Below, piece by piece: positions 30,101-36,934 of a stretch of 64,000 bases of DNA; position 1 is the first letter of the stretch; each line of letters starts with the position of its first letter. Made by a program: the position numbers and the translations under genes. The stretch comes from Pseudomonadales bacterium. Its GTDB lineage: Bacteria > Pseudomonadota > Gammaproteobacteria > Pseudomonadales > Azotimanducaceae. A model generated the notes under the pieces. It searched no databases. It was not told the DNA's origin and worked only from the letters and a program-made list of their open reading frames with translations. The stretch lies in NCBI GenBank assembly GCA_022827905.1, contig JAJEIQ010000045.1:1-64000 (forward strand), read 5' to 3'.

Positions 30101-32665
30101 CACGTCCACCGCCGGCACGTCCACGCCGTCCAGCCGCACGCCCAGCCGGTGGCCGCCCTTGGTCCCCTCCCGGATCGCCGTCGGGCTCACCGTCAGCCGG
30201 ACGGCAAGGCCGCTCACGTCCACCCCGCCCACCACCGTCGGCTCGGCAATGGTCAGGCTGGCCCCGGCCACCTGGTGGCCGGCGGCGGTCCCGCCGATGG
30301 CCACCGCGTCGTCGGCCGCGTTGCTGTCGTCGCGGGGCGTGAAGGCCAGCGTCGTGGAGCCGCTGGCCGAGCCCTTCGGCACGGTGATGCGCTGCGTCCC
30401 CGCAACCGCGTAGGAGCCGGACCCCAGGCTGAGGTTCACGGTGACCGGCGACGGCGCCGCCGCATCCAGCGTCGCCGTGACCGTGACCGCCTGCTCGCCC
30501 AGCGTCTCGCCGATCGTGCCGGGATCGACCGACAGCGCCAGCGGCCGAACTTGGTGGTCGTCCTTGATGGCCAGGCGCAGCGGCTTGGAAAGCAGCTCCC
30601 CGACGGCCGGCTCCGTCCCCGGCTCCCGGCCCGTGCAGTGGCCCTCCACCACCAGCGCCTCCCGGTCCTCCGCGACCGCGTCGTCCACCACCCGCAGGAG
30701 CTTGCCCTGCGTCCTCCAGCCGTTCGCCGCCCGCAGCCGCTTGCGGTTCGGGAAGGCCACGTCCGCCGGCGACTGCGCCTCGCTGCCCGCGGCGAGGCGC
30801 AGGCCGCAGCCCGTGTAGCCGCCCGACGCCGGCGGGTTCGCCAGGGTCAGTTCGAAGGTGACCGTGCCCGCGTCCTCCCGCAGGACCGTCGCCGCCGTCG
30901 ACGCGACCACGGTCGGCGGCGGGACCGGCTGCGCGATGGTCACGACCGCGCCCGCCACCGCGTACCCGGCCAGCGTGGCGTCGATGGCGACGGTCTCGTC
31001 CGCCCCGTCCGCGTCCTCGACCGGCGTGAACGTCAGCACGGTCGAGCCGCCCGTGGCGCCGGCGCCGATCCCGATGCGCCGCGTTCCCGTCACCGCGTAG
31101 TCGTCCGCCGTCGCCGTGCCGGACAGCGTCAGGTCGAGCGCCAGCCCCTCCGTGGCCTGCCCGTCGAGCGTCGCCGTCACCGTCACCGGCGTCGGCCCCG
31201 CCGTCTCGGGAAACGCGGCGGGCTTGGCGGCGAGCGTGATGGCGCGGGACTCGTTGTCGGCCAGCGTGACGCGGGCCGGCTCCGACGCCAGGCCGGACGC
31301 CGCCGGCGACGTGCCGGCCTCGGACCCCGCGCAGAACGCCTCCACGGCCAGCGCCTCGTCCCCCTCGGCCAAGGCGTCGTCAACCACGCGCAGCAGCTTC
31401 ACGTCGGCGGCCCGCCAGCCGTTGCCGGGGTTCAGCGCCCGGTCGGCGTTGATGAACTCGACGTCGGCGGCGTCGGCGGCGCCCCCCGCGGCCAGGCGCA
31501 GGCCGCAGCCGGTGTAGCCGCCCGCGTCCGGGGGGTTGTCCAGCGAGACCGTGACGCCGACCTCGCCCGCATCCTCGGCGATGCCCGCTTCGTCCCCGCC
31601 GTCGAAGCTGACCGTCAGCGTGCGCCGCGGCTGCGCAGTCACCGTGTGGAACCGCATCCGGTTGCCGGCGGCGTCGCGGGGCTGCCGCTTCGCGGCGCCG
31701 CTCGGAACGTAGCTCACCAGAACCTCGGCCGAGCCGGTTATGGCCCGCCCCAGCGTCAGCGTGATCGCCTTGTCCGCCTCCGCCTCCCGCGACGCCATGC
31801 CCACCGCGGTCACGGCGTAGACGACGTCCGAACGGACTGCGAAGTCGTTGCCCGCGGGCGGCAACTCCGCCCACGCCGGCTCGCTCAGCGTCAGGGTCAC
31901 CGTGCTCCCCGCGTAGTGGGCCGCCGTGATCGTCGGCGCGGTCGTGTCCGGCACGGTCGAGGACTTCGCCGCCGCGCTGGCCGGCGCCGCCGCGGCCTTC
32001 GGGGCGGTGGGCCTCGGCGCGCACGCCGCCCCGCCGCGGCTGGCCTCGCCGACGGGGCAGTCCGTGCAGGACGGCGAATCGGCGGGCCGCTCAGTGCCCG
32101 CCGGACAGGGTTCGCAGAACGCGCGCGATCCGTCGGGCAGCCGGTGCTCGGGGCAGCCCAGGCAAACGCCGCCGTCCTCAATCTCCAGCGGGCCGCACTT
32201 CGGCGGCAGCACCGTGACGGCGAACGTCGCGAACGCGCTCAGCCCCCGCGCGTCGGTCGCGCCCGCCTCGATGACGTGGGTGCCCGGCGGCGCACCGTAG
32301 GGCGGCTCAAGCGCGATCTCCAGGCGCGGCCGCCCGGACGGCCCGGCGCTCCAGGCGCCCCCGTCCAGCCAGGACGGAAGCGCCCCGCCGGGCGCCGGCG
32401 CCAACGCCGCGGACAGCCACACCGCCTCGAAGGCGCCGTCCGCGCCGACGTCCGGATCCAGCGCCTCAACGGCCAGCGCCGCGCGCCCGCCGGCGCGGAC
32501 CGACACCCGGCCGGGCTCCTTCGAAAGAACCGGCGGCTGGTTGGCGGCGGATGCGCCCTGGGGCGCGTTCGGGGCGGGTCCGCCCTGGGCCAGCCCCCAT
32601 GCCGCCGCGGCCAAAACGCAGGCGGCAGCTGCAAGGAGCGGCCCGGCGGAGCGCAGGCCGCTCAC
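24110..32665 (-). CDS. Giant multi-domain, cysteine-rich exported surface protein
   Basis: A 2851-residue protein from a GTG start with an N-terminal signal peptide (hydrophobic stretch to about residue 26). Domains in order: Ig/cadherin-like (45-150); small Cys cluster resembling ephrin-receptor/GCC2 modules (155-200); SwmB-like (240-345); several Calx-beta/CalX-like repeats (350-940); four fibronectin III domains (about 942-1350); Calx-beta (1355-1458); cadherin repeat (1470-1578); fifth fibronectin III (1580-1675); Calx-beta-like (1785-1890); two InlB B-repeat-like modules with CGS motifs (1895-2065); a cysteine-rich repeat region (2067-2588); another B-repeat-like module; a PKD-like domain; and a short C-terminal domain. 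No sortase or autotransporter signal seen. Likely an adhesin or host-interaction protein; this is inference from architecture. Confidence 0.82.
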   Translation of the reverse strand: MSGLRSAGPLLAAAACVLAAAAWGLAQGGPAPNAPQGASAANQPPVLSKEPGRVSVRAGGRAALAVEALDPDVGADGAFEAVWLSAALAPAPGGALPSWLDGGAWSAGPSGRPRLEIALEPPYGAPPGTHVIEAGATDARGLSAFATFAVTVLPPKCGPLEIEDGGVCLGCPEHRLPDGSRAFCEPCPAGTERPADSPSCTDCPVGEASRGGAACAPRPTAPKAAAAPASAAAKSSTVPDTTAPTITAAHYAGSTVTLTLSEPAWAELPPAGNDFAVRSDVVYAVTAVGMASREAEADKAITLTLGRAITGSAEVLVSYVPSGAAKRQPRDAAGNRMRFHTVTAQPRRTLTVSFDGGDEAGIAEDAGEVGVTVSLDNPPDAGGYTGCGLRLAAGGAADAADVEFINADRALNPGNGWRAADVKLLRVVDDALAEGDEALAVEAFCAGSEAGTSPAASGLASEPARVTLADNESRAITLAAKPAAFPETAGPTPVTVTATLDGQATEGLALDLTLSGTATADDYAVTGTRRIGIGAGATGGSTVLTFTPVEDADGADETVAIDATLAGYAVAGAVVTIAQPVPPPTVVASTAATVLREDAGTVTFELTLANPPASGGYTGCGLRLAAGSEAQSPADVAFPNRKRLRAANGWRTQGKLLRVVDDAVAEDREALVVEGHCTGREPGTEPAVGELLSKPLRLAIKDDHQVRPLALSVDPGTIGETLGEQAVTVTATLDAAAPSPVTVNLSLGSGSYAVAGTQRITVPKGSASGSTTLAFTPRDDSNAADDAVAIGGTAAGHQVAGASLTIAEPTVVGGVDVSGLAVRLTVSPTAIREGTKGGHRLGVRLDGVDVPAVDVSMVPDIGGTATRGASHDYKLTGASGWKRLTVRANDAHLEASSRVTVTALADSDDEGEETVTFTVSQVTWGTKAVQLRAPAVATLRITEAWETPRAPKGLAAAPSPGNAAHGLDARWDAVAATPPVEGYVVRHREVTDPPSAWTEAEPQPGTATAVTGLNAGTRHELRVYARNAAGDGPESGSAYAVTADGGCPMAAPSVATPAGARSSSSLDASWRAPACGAAVAGYRVRYREDPDVEGVENGWTEIAASGTAATVTGLVPDTAYVVAVRAVTAGGDKGPWSPEGKGRTGLDVRLPPRMGAPSVAPHSADGGSRLDVTWTRVAWTDGNGAVHPIAEYQHRHRPDGGAWTAAADARATAREAKSMTRSISGLAAGTWHEVQVRAVNRMDGAAHPGKWSAPGRGRTWGAPDRVEAPSAHLIGQAVEVAWKAPDDGGSPITDYDVGYRVEGSSRWKSHPYAGCAMGACAAEASIDALARKVRVRAGNALGMGEWSRAAKVEPRKQLRASYGAAAATVREGESLLVTARLDSAADRAVTAPVTTAGDATAFRLDGLDGNGAAAFGLGTAEQTFTFVALQDADAVGEKVTLGFGTLPAGVLLEAPASLVVAIIDDESGNGAPAFDAGAAAVRAVAENAAPGTAVGAPVAASDPEGDALAYSLSGVHAALFTVDRASGQIKVGAGAELDFEGAVASYAVTVEVGDGKDASGAADPAVDATIAVTVNVTDVAEPPSAPAAPVLTATATTLAAAWAEPDNTGPAITGYDLHHRASGEVDWTDAQVAGTKTSATLGGLASGTAHEVRVRAGSDEGTSGWSASAEGNTLPAVSLTADALKPEIADGNAAVAVTLSGRAEAAGGGTLQGAWLERGGDGTVTVLADGIALASGVAATRTASSSAPGMRTFGFRATHSLAGRTGESTEWIGIEWRPQAVLSAAPASVPEDGGAAQVTVTATLTGSSVTKAAKTVTVSVAGGTATVDDDFTAVKDFTIGIPGEARSADGSFTLTPVADSAREGPETVAVSGTATDGNAITVTGTAVRIVDADPKLTVAAPSNGHVTGTTGSGDAQKTVIDCGSGSRTDCGASLPGGTLVTLSATADTGHLFDGWTGACSGTADCALTLNADGTVGAKFVAARTLTVTAPAHGKVVGKVGTATVIDCGSDCAETVADGTKVALSASPGAGHRFDAWGGACAAEASTDCSLTLDADRAVSVAFASIAVDGQCDETAVDACAAGGLNTAAVGDTDSHHRWRCDGTGGGANSRACAKAKDGCDAGSRDWSVLGNACTGPLTGAASGQTRAASDGGGPATGSASFKCDDGAWTEQAGSVCGLECAAQTRSHCELAKTAHGGSSGTCDADSTGSCSHSCDNGAWTRESGQCNARCPTSAETWTVGDDSCSDTLAGGVHGDTRTASDNAGSARGSASYRCSDGDWLEQSGSTCERECRAATHTWQVGPAECSARLDTLPSGWSNLAEDDTYRDTGTARYACEDGSWTGPSSQSCQRGCAGKAIDGCQLSDTVHDEESGTCAKGPGSCSYTCNNGTWDEVSNSCEAECAAASVSWTVDDDTCSGSLTKDAHGNSRTAADGAGSTRGTATFKCEYGTWTEQPGASCGRECTLSTVHWSDGADKCSVALTLTPHGSGRTATDSTYTSGTTDLATGSADYTCVDGAFSGPTADSDSCHAGCAKGTEDGCMLSDTVHDGTSGTCAKDYTGTCSYTCDDGGWDKDSNTCTPPKYTVKIDPVPTKGKATGDGFDCPGKVCEKTYTGTGNQVNGLTAGPNAGYRVGDVPWGVTEGENAVNCSTATCSFDVTTDVTLSPLFSPTLEADAGGENGAYDAEYFHSVAPFGGTISFYFATVTASATGGIPPYVFQWSEKPAGASAYYVWPPNTTGTKKVKVTVTDRNKHDEDKKDTAEATVQFPSSSSSASDAARSEGGGSPAFEVPLGGEAHFVWGGDGAVTARSEDAKVVAVGVSSPVVRVAGVGIGETHAVMVTEEGELWLPVVVK

Positions 32666-32689
32666 GAAGCCATGCCTAGGATCCGAGGC

Positions 32690-33187
32690 TCATTCACTGT
32701 TGGCGCCGCCAAGCGGCGGGCGCGGCGCGCCGGCCAGCTCCGCCTCCAGGTCGTCCAGGGTCAACTGGCCCTGGGCCAGCATCTCCTCCACCACCTGAAC
32801 GCGCCGCACGTAGCCCCTGTGGCCGGCGCAGGGGCCCTCCAGAAGGCCGTGCCGCGCACAAGCCTGCGCCACTGCGGACGGCCCCATCAGCGCGGAGGCG
32901 GAAAGGCGCCCGACGTGCCGCAGAACCTGCCCGCGGGACACCGCCGGCGCACGGTCGACGAGCCGGTCCCGGTAGCGCAGGGTCGCGGCGTCCAGCAGTG
33001 CAAGCCGCCGCTCCCGGCCCCAGCCGAAAACCTCCGGCAGCGCCAGCGCCGAGTAGTAAAGCCGCGCAACCTGCTCGGAGGAGCCTTCGGGCAACTCGTC
33101 GTAGGCCGGGGCCTCCGCCCGGGCCATGGATCCGAGCAGGGCCGCGAGCAGCAGTGCACCCGCACGGTGAAGTGAACTTTGCACCAT
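32690..33187 (-). CDS. Small secreted protein of unknown function
   Basis: 165 residues with a clear signal peptide (hydrophobic to the Ala-rich site near residue 24) and a GGAGGGTGGC ribosome-binding site before the ATG. The mature part is mostly helical, with ALLDAATLRYRDRL and a C-terminal QLTLDDLEAEL segment, and only two cysteines (ACARHGLLEGPC), a candidate disulfide. I do not recognise the family. It sits 24 bp upstream of the giant surface protein and downstream of the DsbA-like gene, so a role in export, anchoring or folding of the giant is plausible. Confidence 0.65.
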   Translation of the reverse strand: MVQSSLHRAGALLLAALLGSMARAEAPAYDELPEGSSEQVARLYYSALALPEVFGWGRERRLALLDAATLRYRDRLVDRAPAVSRGQVLRHVGRLSASALMGPSAVAQACARHGLLEGPCAGHRGYVRRVQVVEEMLAQGQLTLDDLEAELAGAPRPPLGGANSE

Positions 33188-33239
33188 GCCACCCTCCGAA
33201 CCTTCGGTTTCCCCATCCTCTGACAGGCACCATAACGGA

Positions 33240-33268
33240 AACCCCGGTGAATGAGAAGCGCCGGGGTT
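33240..33268 (-). terminator. Hairpin between the DsbA-like gene and the small secreted protein
   Basis: A perfect 8-bp GC-rich stem (AACCCCGG / CCGGGGTT) with a 13-nt loop lies in the 111-bp gap. On the minus strand it is followed by only a weak T-rich stretch (GGTTTCCGTT). It could be a partial terminator that lowers expression of the giant protein relative to the oxidase, or an mRNA-stability element. Confidence 0.35.
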
Positions 33269-33298
33269 CCCCTTGCCCGCGGGAGGGGCGGGGGCGCG

Positions 33299-34390
33299 TC
33301 AGCCCGCGGTGTCGATCATTCCCGCAAGGCGGTCCGCGTCCACGGCGCCCGGGGAAACCTCGACGCCGCCCGGGCCGACGACCAGAAACGCCGGCGTGCC
33401 GGTCACCCCGAGCCGGGCCGCCAGCTCGCGGTTCGCGTCAATCAGCGCGCCGACCGCCTCCGACGCCATGTCCGCCGCCAAGCGCTCCATGTCCAGGCCG
33501 AGCGCCCGCATGAGCCCGGCGACGGCCTCCGCGTCGAACCCGCCCTCGTGCGCCATCAGCGCGAAGTGCGCGGCCTCGTAGGCGCCCTGGCGCGCCGCCG
33601 CCAGCGCCGCCCGCGCCGCGGCCTCGCTCTCCTCGCCCAGGGTAGGGTACTCGCGCATCTCCAGGCGCACCCCCGCCATCTCCAGCACGCCCCGCACCGC
33701 GTCGAGCGAGCGCTTGCAGTAGCCGCACCGGTAGTCGAAGAACTCCACCACCGTCACGGCGCCGGACGGGTCGCCGAGCGCCGGAACGCCCGGCGCCCCG
33801 AGCAGCTCGTCCCGATGTTCGGACACCCGGGACGCCAGCTGCCGCCGCGGGTCCAGCGCCTCCCGAAGCACGTCCGGGTTGGCCAGCAGGTACGCCCGCA
33901 TGGCCGCGTCAAGGTCTGCGCTCCCCAGCAAGGCTGCCCCGTTGGTCGGCGGGAGGCCGCCGGACCCGGCCACGCGCACGGCCACGGCGGCCGGCGCCTC
34001 CGCCGCGCCCAGCGACAGCGACAGGTGCACAGGCGCCGGCAGCCCGGTCAGCAGCGCCACCAAGTTCGACGCGCCGCCGCCCGCCGAAGCCTCCGGCACC
34101 GCCTCCAGCAGCGCCACGTGCGGGTGCGACGCCGACCGGCGCAGCCGGAGCCAGGGCGCGTCCGGGAGCGCCAGCTCGGATACATGCCAAGGCGCGCCCG
34201 AACCGTCCTCGAACGACAGCGTGGTCACCCGGCCGACCGGCAGGGCCAGCTCCGGCACGGGCCCGTCTGCGGACCACTCGACCACCCGATGGCCGTCGGC
34301 CGGGCGCACGGGGTCCGCGCCCGCGTGCTGGAGCGAAAGCCCGACGAGCAAGGCCGCCGCCACCAGCGGCCGCATCGAATTCCAAGCCAT
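33299..34390 (-). CDS. Exported DsbA-like thiol oxidase fused to a DotH/IcmK-like N-terminal domain
   Basis: 363 residues from the ATG at 34390, which has a GGAAGGAAG site upstream and is followed by a signal peptide (MRPLVAAALLVGLSLQHAGA). The C-terminal domain (about 190-363) is thioredoxin-like: FFDYRCGYCKRS with Cys-Gly-Tyr-Cys near residue 221 and the cis-Pro loop TGTPAF near 328, as in Com1/DsbA-family proteins. Residues about 35-140 follow the pattern I know from DotH/IcmK of type IVB secretion: LPVGRVTTLSFEDGSGAPW, then SNLVALLTGLPAPVHLSL and a closing VRVAGSGG. It heads the operon of the giant cysteine-rich protein, which suggests it oxidises that client. The thioredoxin part is secure; the DotH relation is pattern recognition only. 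Confidence 0.75.
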   Translation of the reverse strand: MAWNSMRPLVAAALLVGLSLQHAGADPVRPADGHRVVEWSADGPVPELALPVGRVTTLSFEDGSGAPWHVSELALPDAPWLRLRRSASHPHVALLEAVPEASAGGGASNLVALLTGLPAPVHLSLSLGAAEAPAAVAVRVAGSGGLPPTNGAALLGSADLDAAMRAYLLANPDVLREALDPRRQLASRVSEHRDELLGAPGVPALGDPSGAVTVVEFFDYRCGYCKRSLDAVRGVLEMAGVRLEMREYPTLGEESEAAARAALAAARQGAYEAAHFALMAHEGGFDAEAVAGLMRALGLDMERLAADMASEAVGALIDANRELAARLGVTGTPAFLVVGPGGVEVSPGAVDADRLAGMIDTAG

Positions 34391-34515
34391 GAGGCCCGCT
34401 TCCTTCCTTGAGATGATCTCCAATGTAAGGGATTGCCCAGCCGAATGCACGGCAACGAGGCTGCCCCCGCATCATGACCGGAAACACGGGTTGCCGGCGC
34501 CAGCGGGCAAACCGA

Positions 34516-34544
34516 TTCGACACTCGGGCAGCAACCCATATAGC
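34516..34544 (+). promoter_or_regulatory. Candidate sigma70 promoter for the MFS gene
   Basis: TTCGAC at 34516-34521 and TATAGC at 34539-34544 are 17 bp apart, giving a plausible -35/-10 pair about 85 bp upstream of the MFS start. It lies in the 237-bp divergent region, which should also hold the promoter of the minus-strand exported-protein operon; I could not place that one. Confidence 0.33.
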
Positions 34545-34627
34545 ATCCGCCTTGGGGCAAGGGTTGAGCTTGGATTTGGTGCAATCCGAGCCGAGCCACC
34601 ATCCACGTTTGATTCGGAGGCTGGAAC

Positions 34628-36205
34628 ATGAACGCCGATAGCCATCAGACGGGCGGGCGCTATTCCAAGTACGCCTTGGGCGTGCTGCTGGTCGTTTACG
34701 TATTCAACTTCATCGACCGGCAGATCATTTCCATACTCGCCGAGGAGATCAAGGCGGACCTCGGCATCTCCGACGCGGAGATCGGCTTTCTCTACGGCAC
34801 CGCCTTCGCGGTCTTCTACGCCGTGTTTGGCATTCCGCTCGGCAAGCTCGCCGATGTGTGGACGCGCAAGAGCCTGATCTCCATTGGCCTGGCCTTCTGG
34901 AGCCTGATGACCGCCCTGTCGGGAACCGCACGCAGCTTCGCGGCGCTGGCAGCCTACCGTTTCGGCGTCGGCGTCGGTGAGGCCAGCGCTTCGCCCGCCG
35001 CGTTCTCAATGCTGTCCGACTACTTCTCGCCCAAGGTTCGGGCGACCGTGCTGGCGGTCTATTCCAGCGGCGTTTACATCGGTGCCGGCATCGGCCTGTT
35101 CCTCGGCGGCGTGATCGTCGATGCCTGGAAGGACGCCTTTCCCGATCCCGCACTGGCGCCCTTCGGCCTTAAAGGCTGGCAGGCGGCGTTCTTCGCGGTT
35201 GGGTTGCCCGGTCTGCTGGTCGCAGTCTGGACGTGGACCCTGCGCGAGCCGGTGCGGGGCGCCAGCGAAGGCTTGGTCGTCGAACCGGAGCCGCATCCCT
35301 TCCGCGAAACGCTACGCTCGCTGCAATCGGTGCTGCCGCCGTTCACGCTTTACAATCTTCTTCGTCTAGGCGGCTTGCCCGCCGTTGGCCGCAACCTTGC
35401 CGCCGCGCTGGCGATCGCCGCTGCGGGCTACGGCGCCCACGCACTCATGCCGAGCGCCATCCAGTGGATCGCCTTGAGCGTCGGCGTCTATGCGGCGGTC
35501 TCCTGGGTGCAGGCGCTTAAGATTCGCGAGGCCGCCACCTTCACCATGATGTTCCGTTCCAAGGCGTTTCTGCTCGCTGCCACCGGTTTTCCCTGTCTCT
35601 CCTTCGTGACCTATGGCGTCGGCTTCTGGGGGCCGCCCTTCATGCTGCGCGTGCACGACGTGGACCTCGCCGAGGCGGGCATCGTGATGGGGCTGGCCGC
35701 CGCCGTCGGCGGCTGGCTGGGCGTGACCCTGGGCGGCGTCCTGTCCGACCGCCTGAAGGCCCGAACGGCCAATGCGCGGCTCTGGATCGGCGTCATGGCG
35801 GGGCTGCTGTCGCTGCCGAGCGGGTTCGTCTTTCTGCTGGCCGACAGCGCCTGGATGGCCTACTTCGCCGTCTTCGTGTTCAGCATCACCTCGCCCATGT
35901 GGGTGGGCGGCGGCGCCAGCACCGTGAACGATCTGGTCATGCCGCACATGCGGGCCACCGCCTCCGCCTACTACATCCTCATGATCACCTTCGTCGGCCT
36001 GGCCTTGGGGCCGTTCATGATCGGCCAGATCAGCGACGCCTACATCGCCTCGGGGCTGCATGACGGCTTGGCGTTGCGCAATGCCATGATGTGGTCGTTC
36101 GCCCTGTTCGGCGCGAGCACCGCCTTGCTGCTCCTGGCGATGCGCTACCTGCCCGGCGAGGAAGCAGCCCGGGACGAACGGGTCCGCGCCTCTGCCGCGG
36201 CTTGA
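34628..36205 (+). CDS. Major facilitator superfamily transporter (spinster-like)
   Basis: 525 residues with about 12 membrane helices. The N-terminus VYVFNFIDRQIISILAEEIKADL, the loop GKLADVWTRKSLI (MFS motif A variant) and FGVGVGEASASPAAFSML are typical of the spinster-like/sphingolipid-transporter-related MFS group. A TTCGGAGGC ribosome-binding site precedes the ATG. Substrate cannot be told from sequence. The Uma2-family gene follows 9 bp downstream and may be co-transcribed. Confidence 0.88.
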   Translation: MNADSHQTGGRYSKYALGVLLVVYVFNFIDRQIISILAEEIKADLGISDAEIGFLYGTAFAVFYAVFGIPLGKLADVWTRKSLISIGLAFWSLMTALSGTARSFAALAAYRFGVGVGEASASPAAFSMLSDYFSPKVRATVLAVYSSGVYIGAGIGLFLGGVIVDAWKDAFPDPALAPFGLKGWQAAFFAVGLPGLLVAVWTWTLREPVRGASEGLVVEPEPHPFRETLRSLQSVLPPFTLYNLLRLGGLPAVGRNLAAALAIAAAGYGAHALMPSAIQWIALSVGVYAAVSWVQALKIREAATFTMMFRSKAFLLAATGFPCLSFVTYGVGFWGPPFMLRVHDVDLAEAGIVMGLAAAVGGWLGVTLGGVLSDRLKARTANARLWIGVMAGLLSLPSGFVFLLADSAWMAYFAVFVFSITSPMWVGGGASTVNDLVMPHMRATASAYYILMITFVGLALGPFMIGQISDAYIASGLHDGLALRNAMMWSFALFGASTALLLLAMRYLPGEEAARDERVRASAAA

Positions 36206-36214
36206 CCGGCACCA

Positions 36215-36784
36215 GTGGCAACCCAAAATGCAATCCGGCCCTTGGACGGCATCTGCACCCAAGCGCAGTACCTCGAGCTCACCAACCACTCGCGGCGCCT
36301 GATTGAGTTCACGGATGGCCGCATTGAGGTCCTATCCCCTCCCACAGACCGTCACCAAGGCCTCTCGCAGTTCTTGTTTCTTGCTCTGCACCCGTTCGTG
36401 AAGCGCCTTGGCGGCACGGTGCTGTTCGCACCGTTGCGCCTGCGTATCCGTGAAGGCAAGTTCCGGGAGCCGGACCTCCTGCTGATGCGGGACGCCAACG
36501 ACAGCCGCCGCCAAAACGACTACTGGCGCGGCGCGGACTTGGTGATGGAGGTGGTCTGCCCGGATGACCCGCGACGGGACACGCAGGTAAAGCGGTTGGA
36601 CTACGCCGAGGCAGGCATCCCTGAATACTGGATCGTAAACCCGATCGATGAGTCTGTGGCCGTTCTAACTCTAAGCAATGGCACTTATGCGGAGCATGGT
36701 GCCCATGGCCGAGGCGAGCAGGCGGAATCCCTGCTTCTTGAGGGGTTTTCCGTGGATGTAGGGGAGCTCTTCGACGCCGACTAG
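36215..36784 (+). CDS. Uma2-family (PD-(D/E)XK-like) putative nuclease
   Basis: 189 residues with the Uma2 (DUF820) signatures: RRLIEFTDGRIEVLSPP, REPDLLLMRD (acidic active-site segment), ADLVMEVVCPDDPRRD and YAEAGIPEYWIVNP. The family has a restriction-endonuclease-like fold but its biological role is not established. The start is GTG at 36215, 9 bp after the MFS stop. Uma2 genes are patchily distributed and often look horizontally acquired. Confidence 0.87.
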   Translation: MATQNAIRPLDGICTQAQYLELTNHSRRLIEFTDGRIEVLSPPTDRHQGLSQFLFLALHPFVKRLGGTVLFAPLRLRIREGKFREPDLLLMRDANDSRRQNDYWRGADLVMEVVCPDDPRRDTQVKRLDYAEAGIPEYWIVNPIDESVAVLTLSNGTYAEHGAHGRGEQAESLLLEGFSVDVGELFDAD

Positions 36785-36850
36785 CGCGTCAAACTGTGTG
36801 GCCGCGCCTATCTCACCGGCCAATCTCGCCGGGGAATGGGCCGAGTCATC

Positions 36851-36874
36851 GCTGCTTAGCGCATAGCGGCTTTT
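36851..36874 (+). terminator. Weak candidate terminator after the Uma2-family gene
   Basis: GCTGCT and AGCGGC can pair (one G-U) around an 8-base loop and are followed by TTTT. It lies 67 bp after the Uma2 stop in the 150-bp convergent gap. The stem is short, so this is tentative. Confidence 0.28.
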
Positions 36875-36934
36875 CACTGGAACTCTGCGGGTTGCTTAAG
36901 CCTAATTGATTCAATGAGTACAAAATCCACAGAC

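Noticed and set aside
29180-33175. 1331-codon open frame antisense to the giant surface-protein gene
   Set aside because: Arg/Pro/Gly-rich translation with no domain; in very GC-rich DNA the opposite strand lacks stop codons. The minus-strand frame has a signal peptide and known domains.
32694-33233. Alternative 179-codon minus-strand frame over the small secreted protein
   Set aside because: Arg/Gly/Ala-rich and lacks a signal peptide; the frame ending at 32690 has a good ribosome-binding site and signal peptide.
36671-36877. 68-codon minus-strand frame overlapping the Uma2 gene
   Set aside because: No ribosome-binding site, no domain, and mostly antisense to Uma2.
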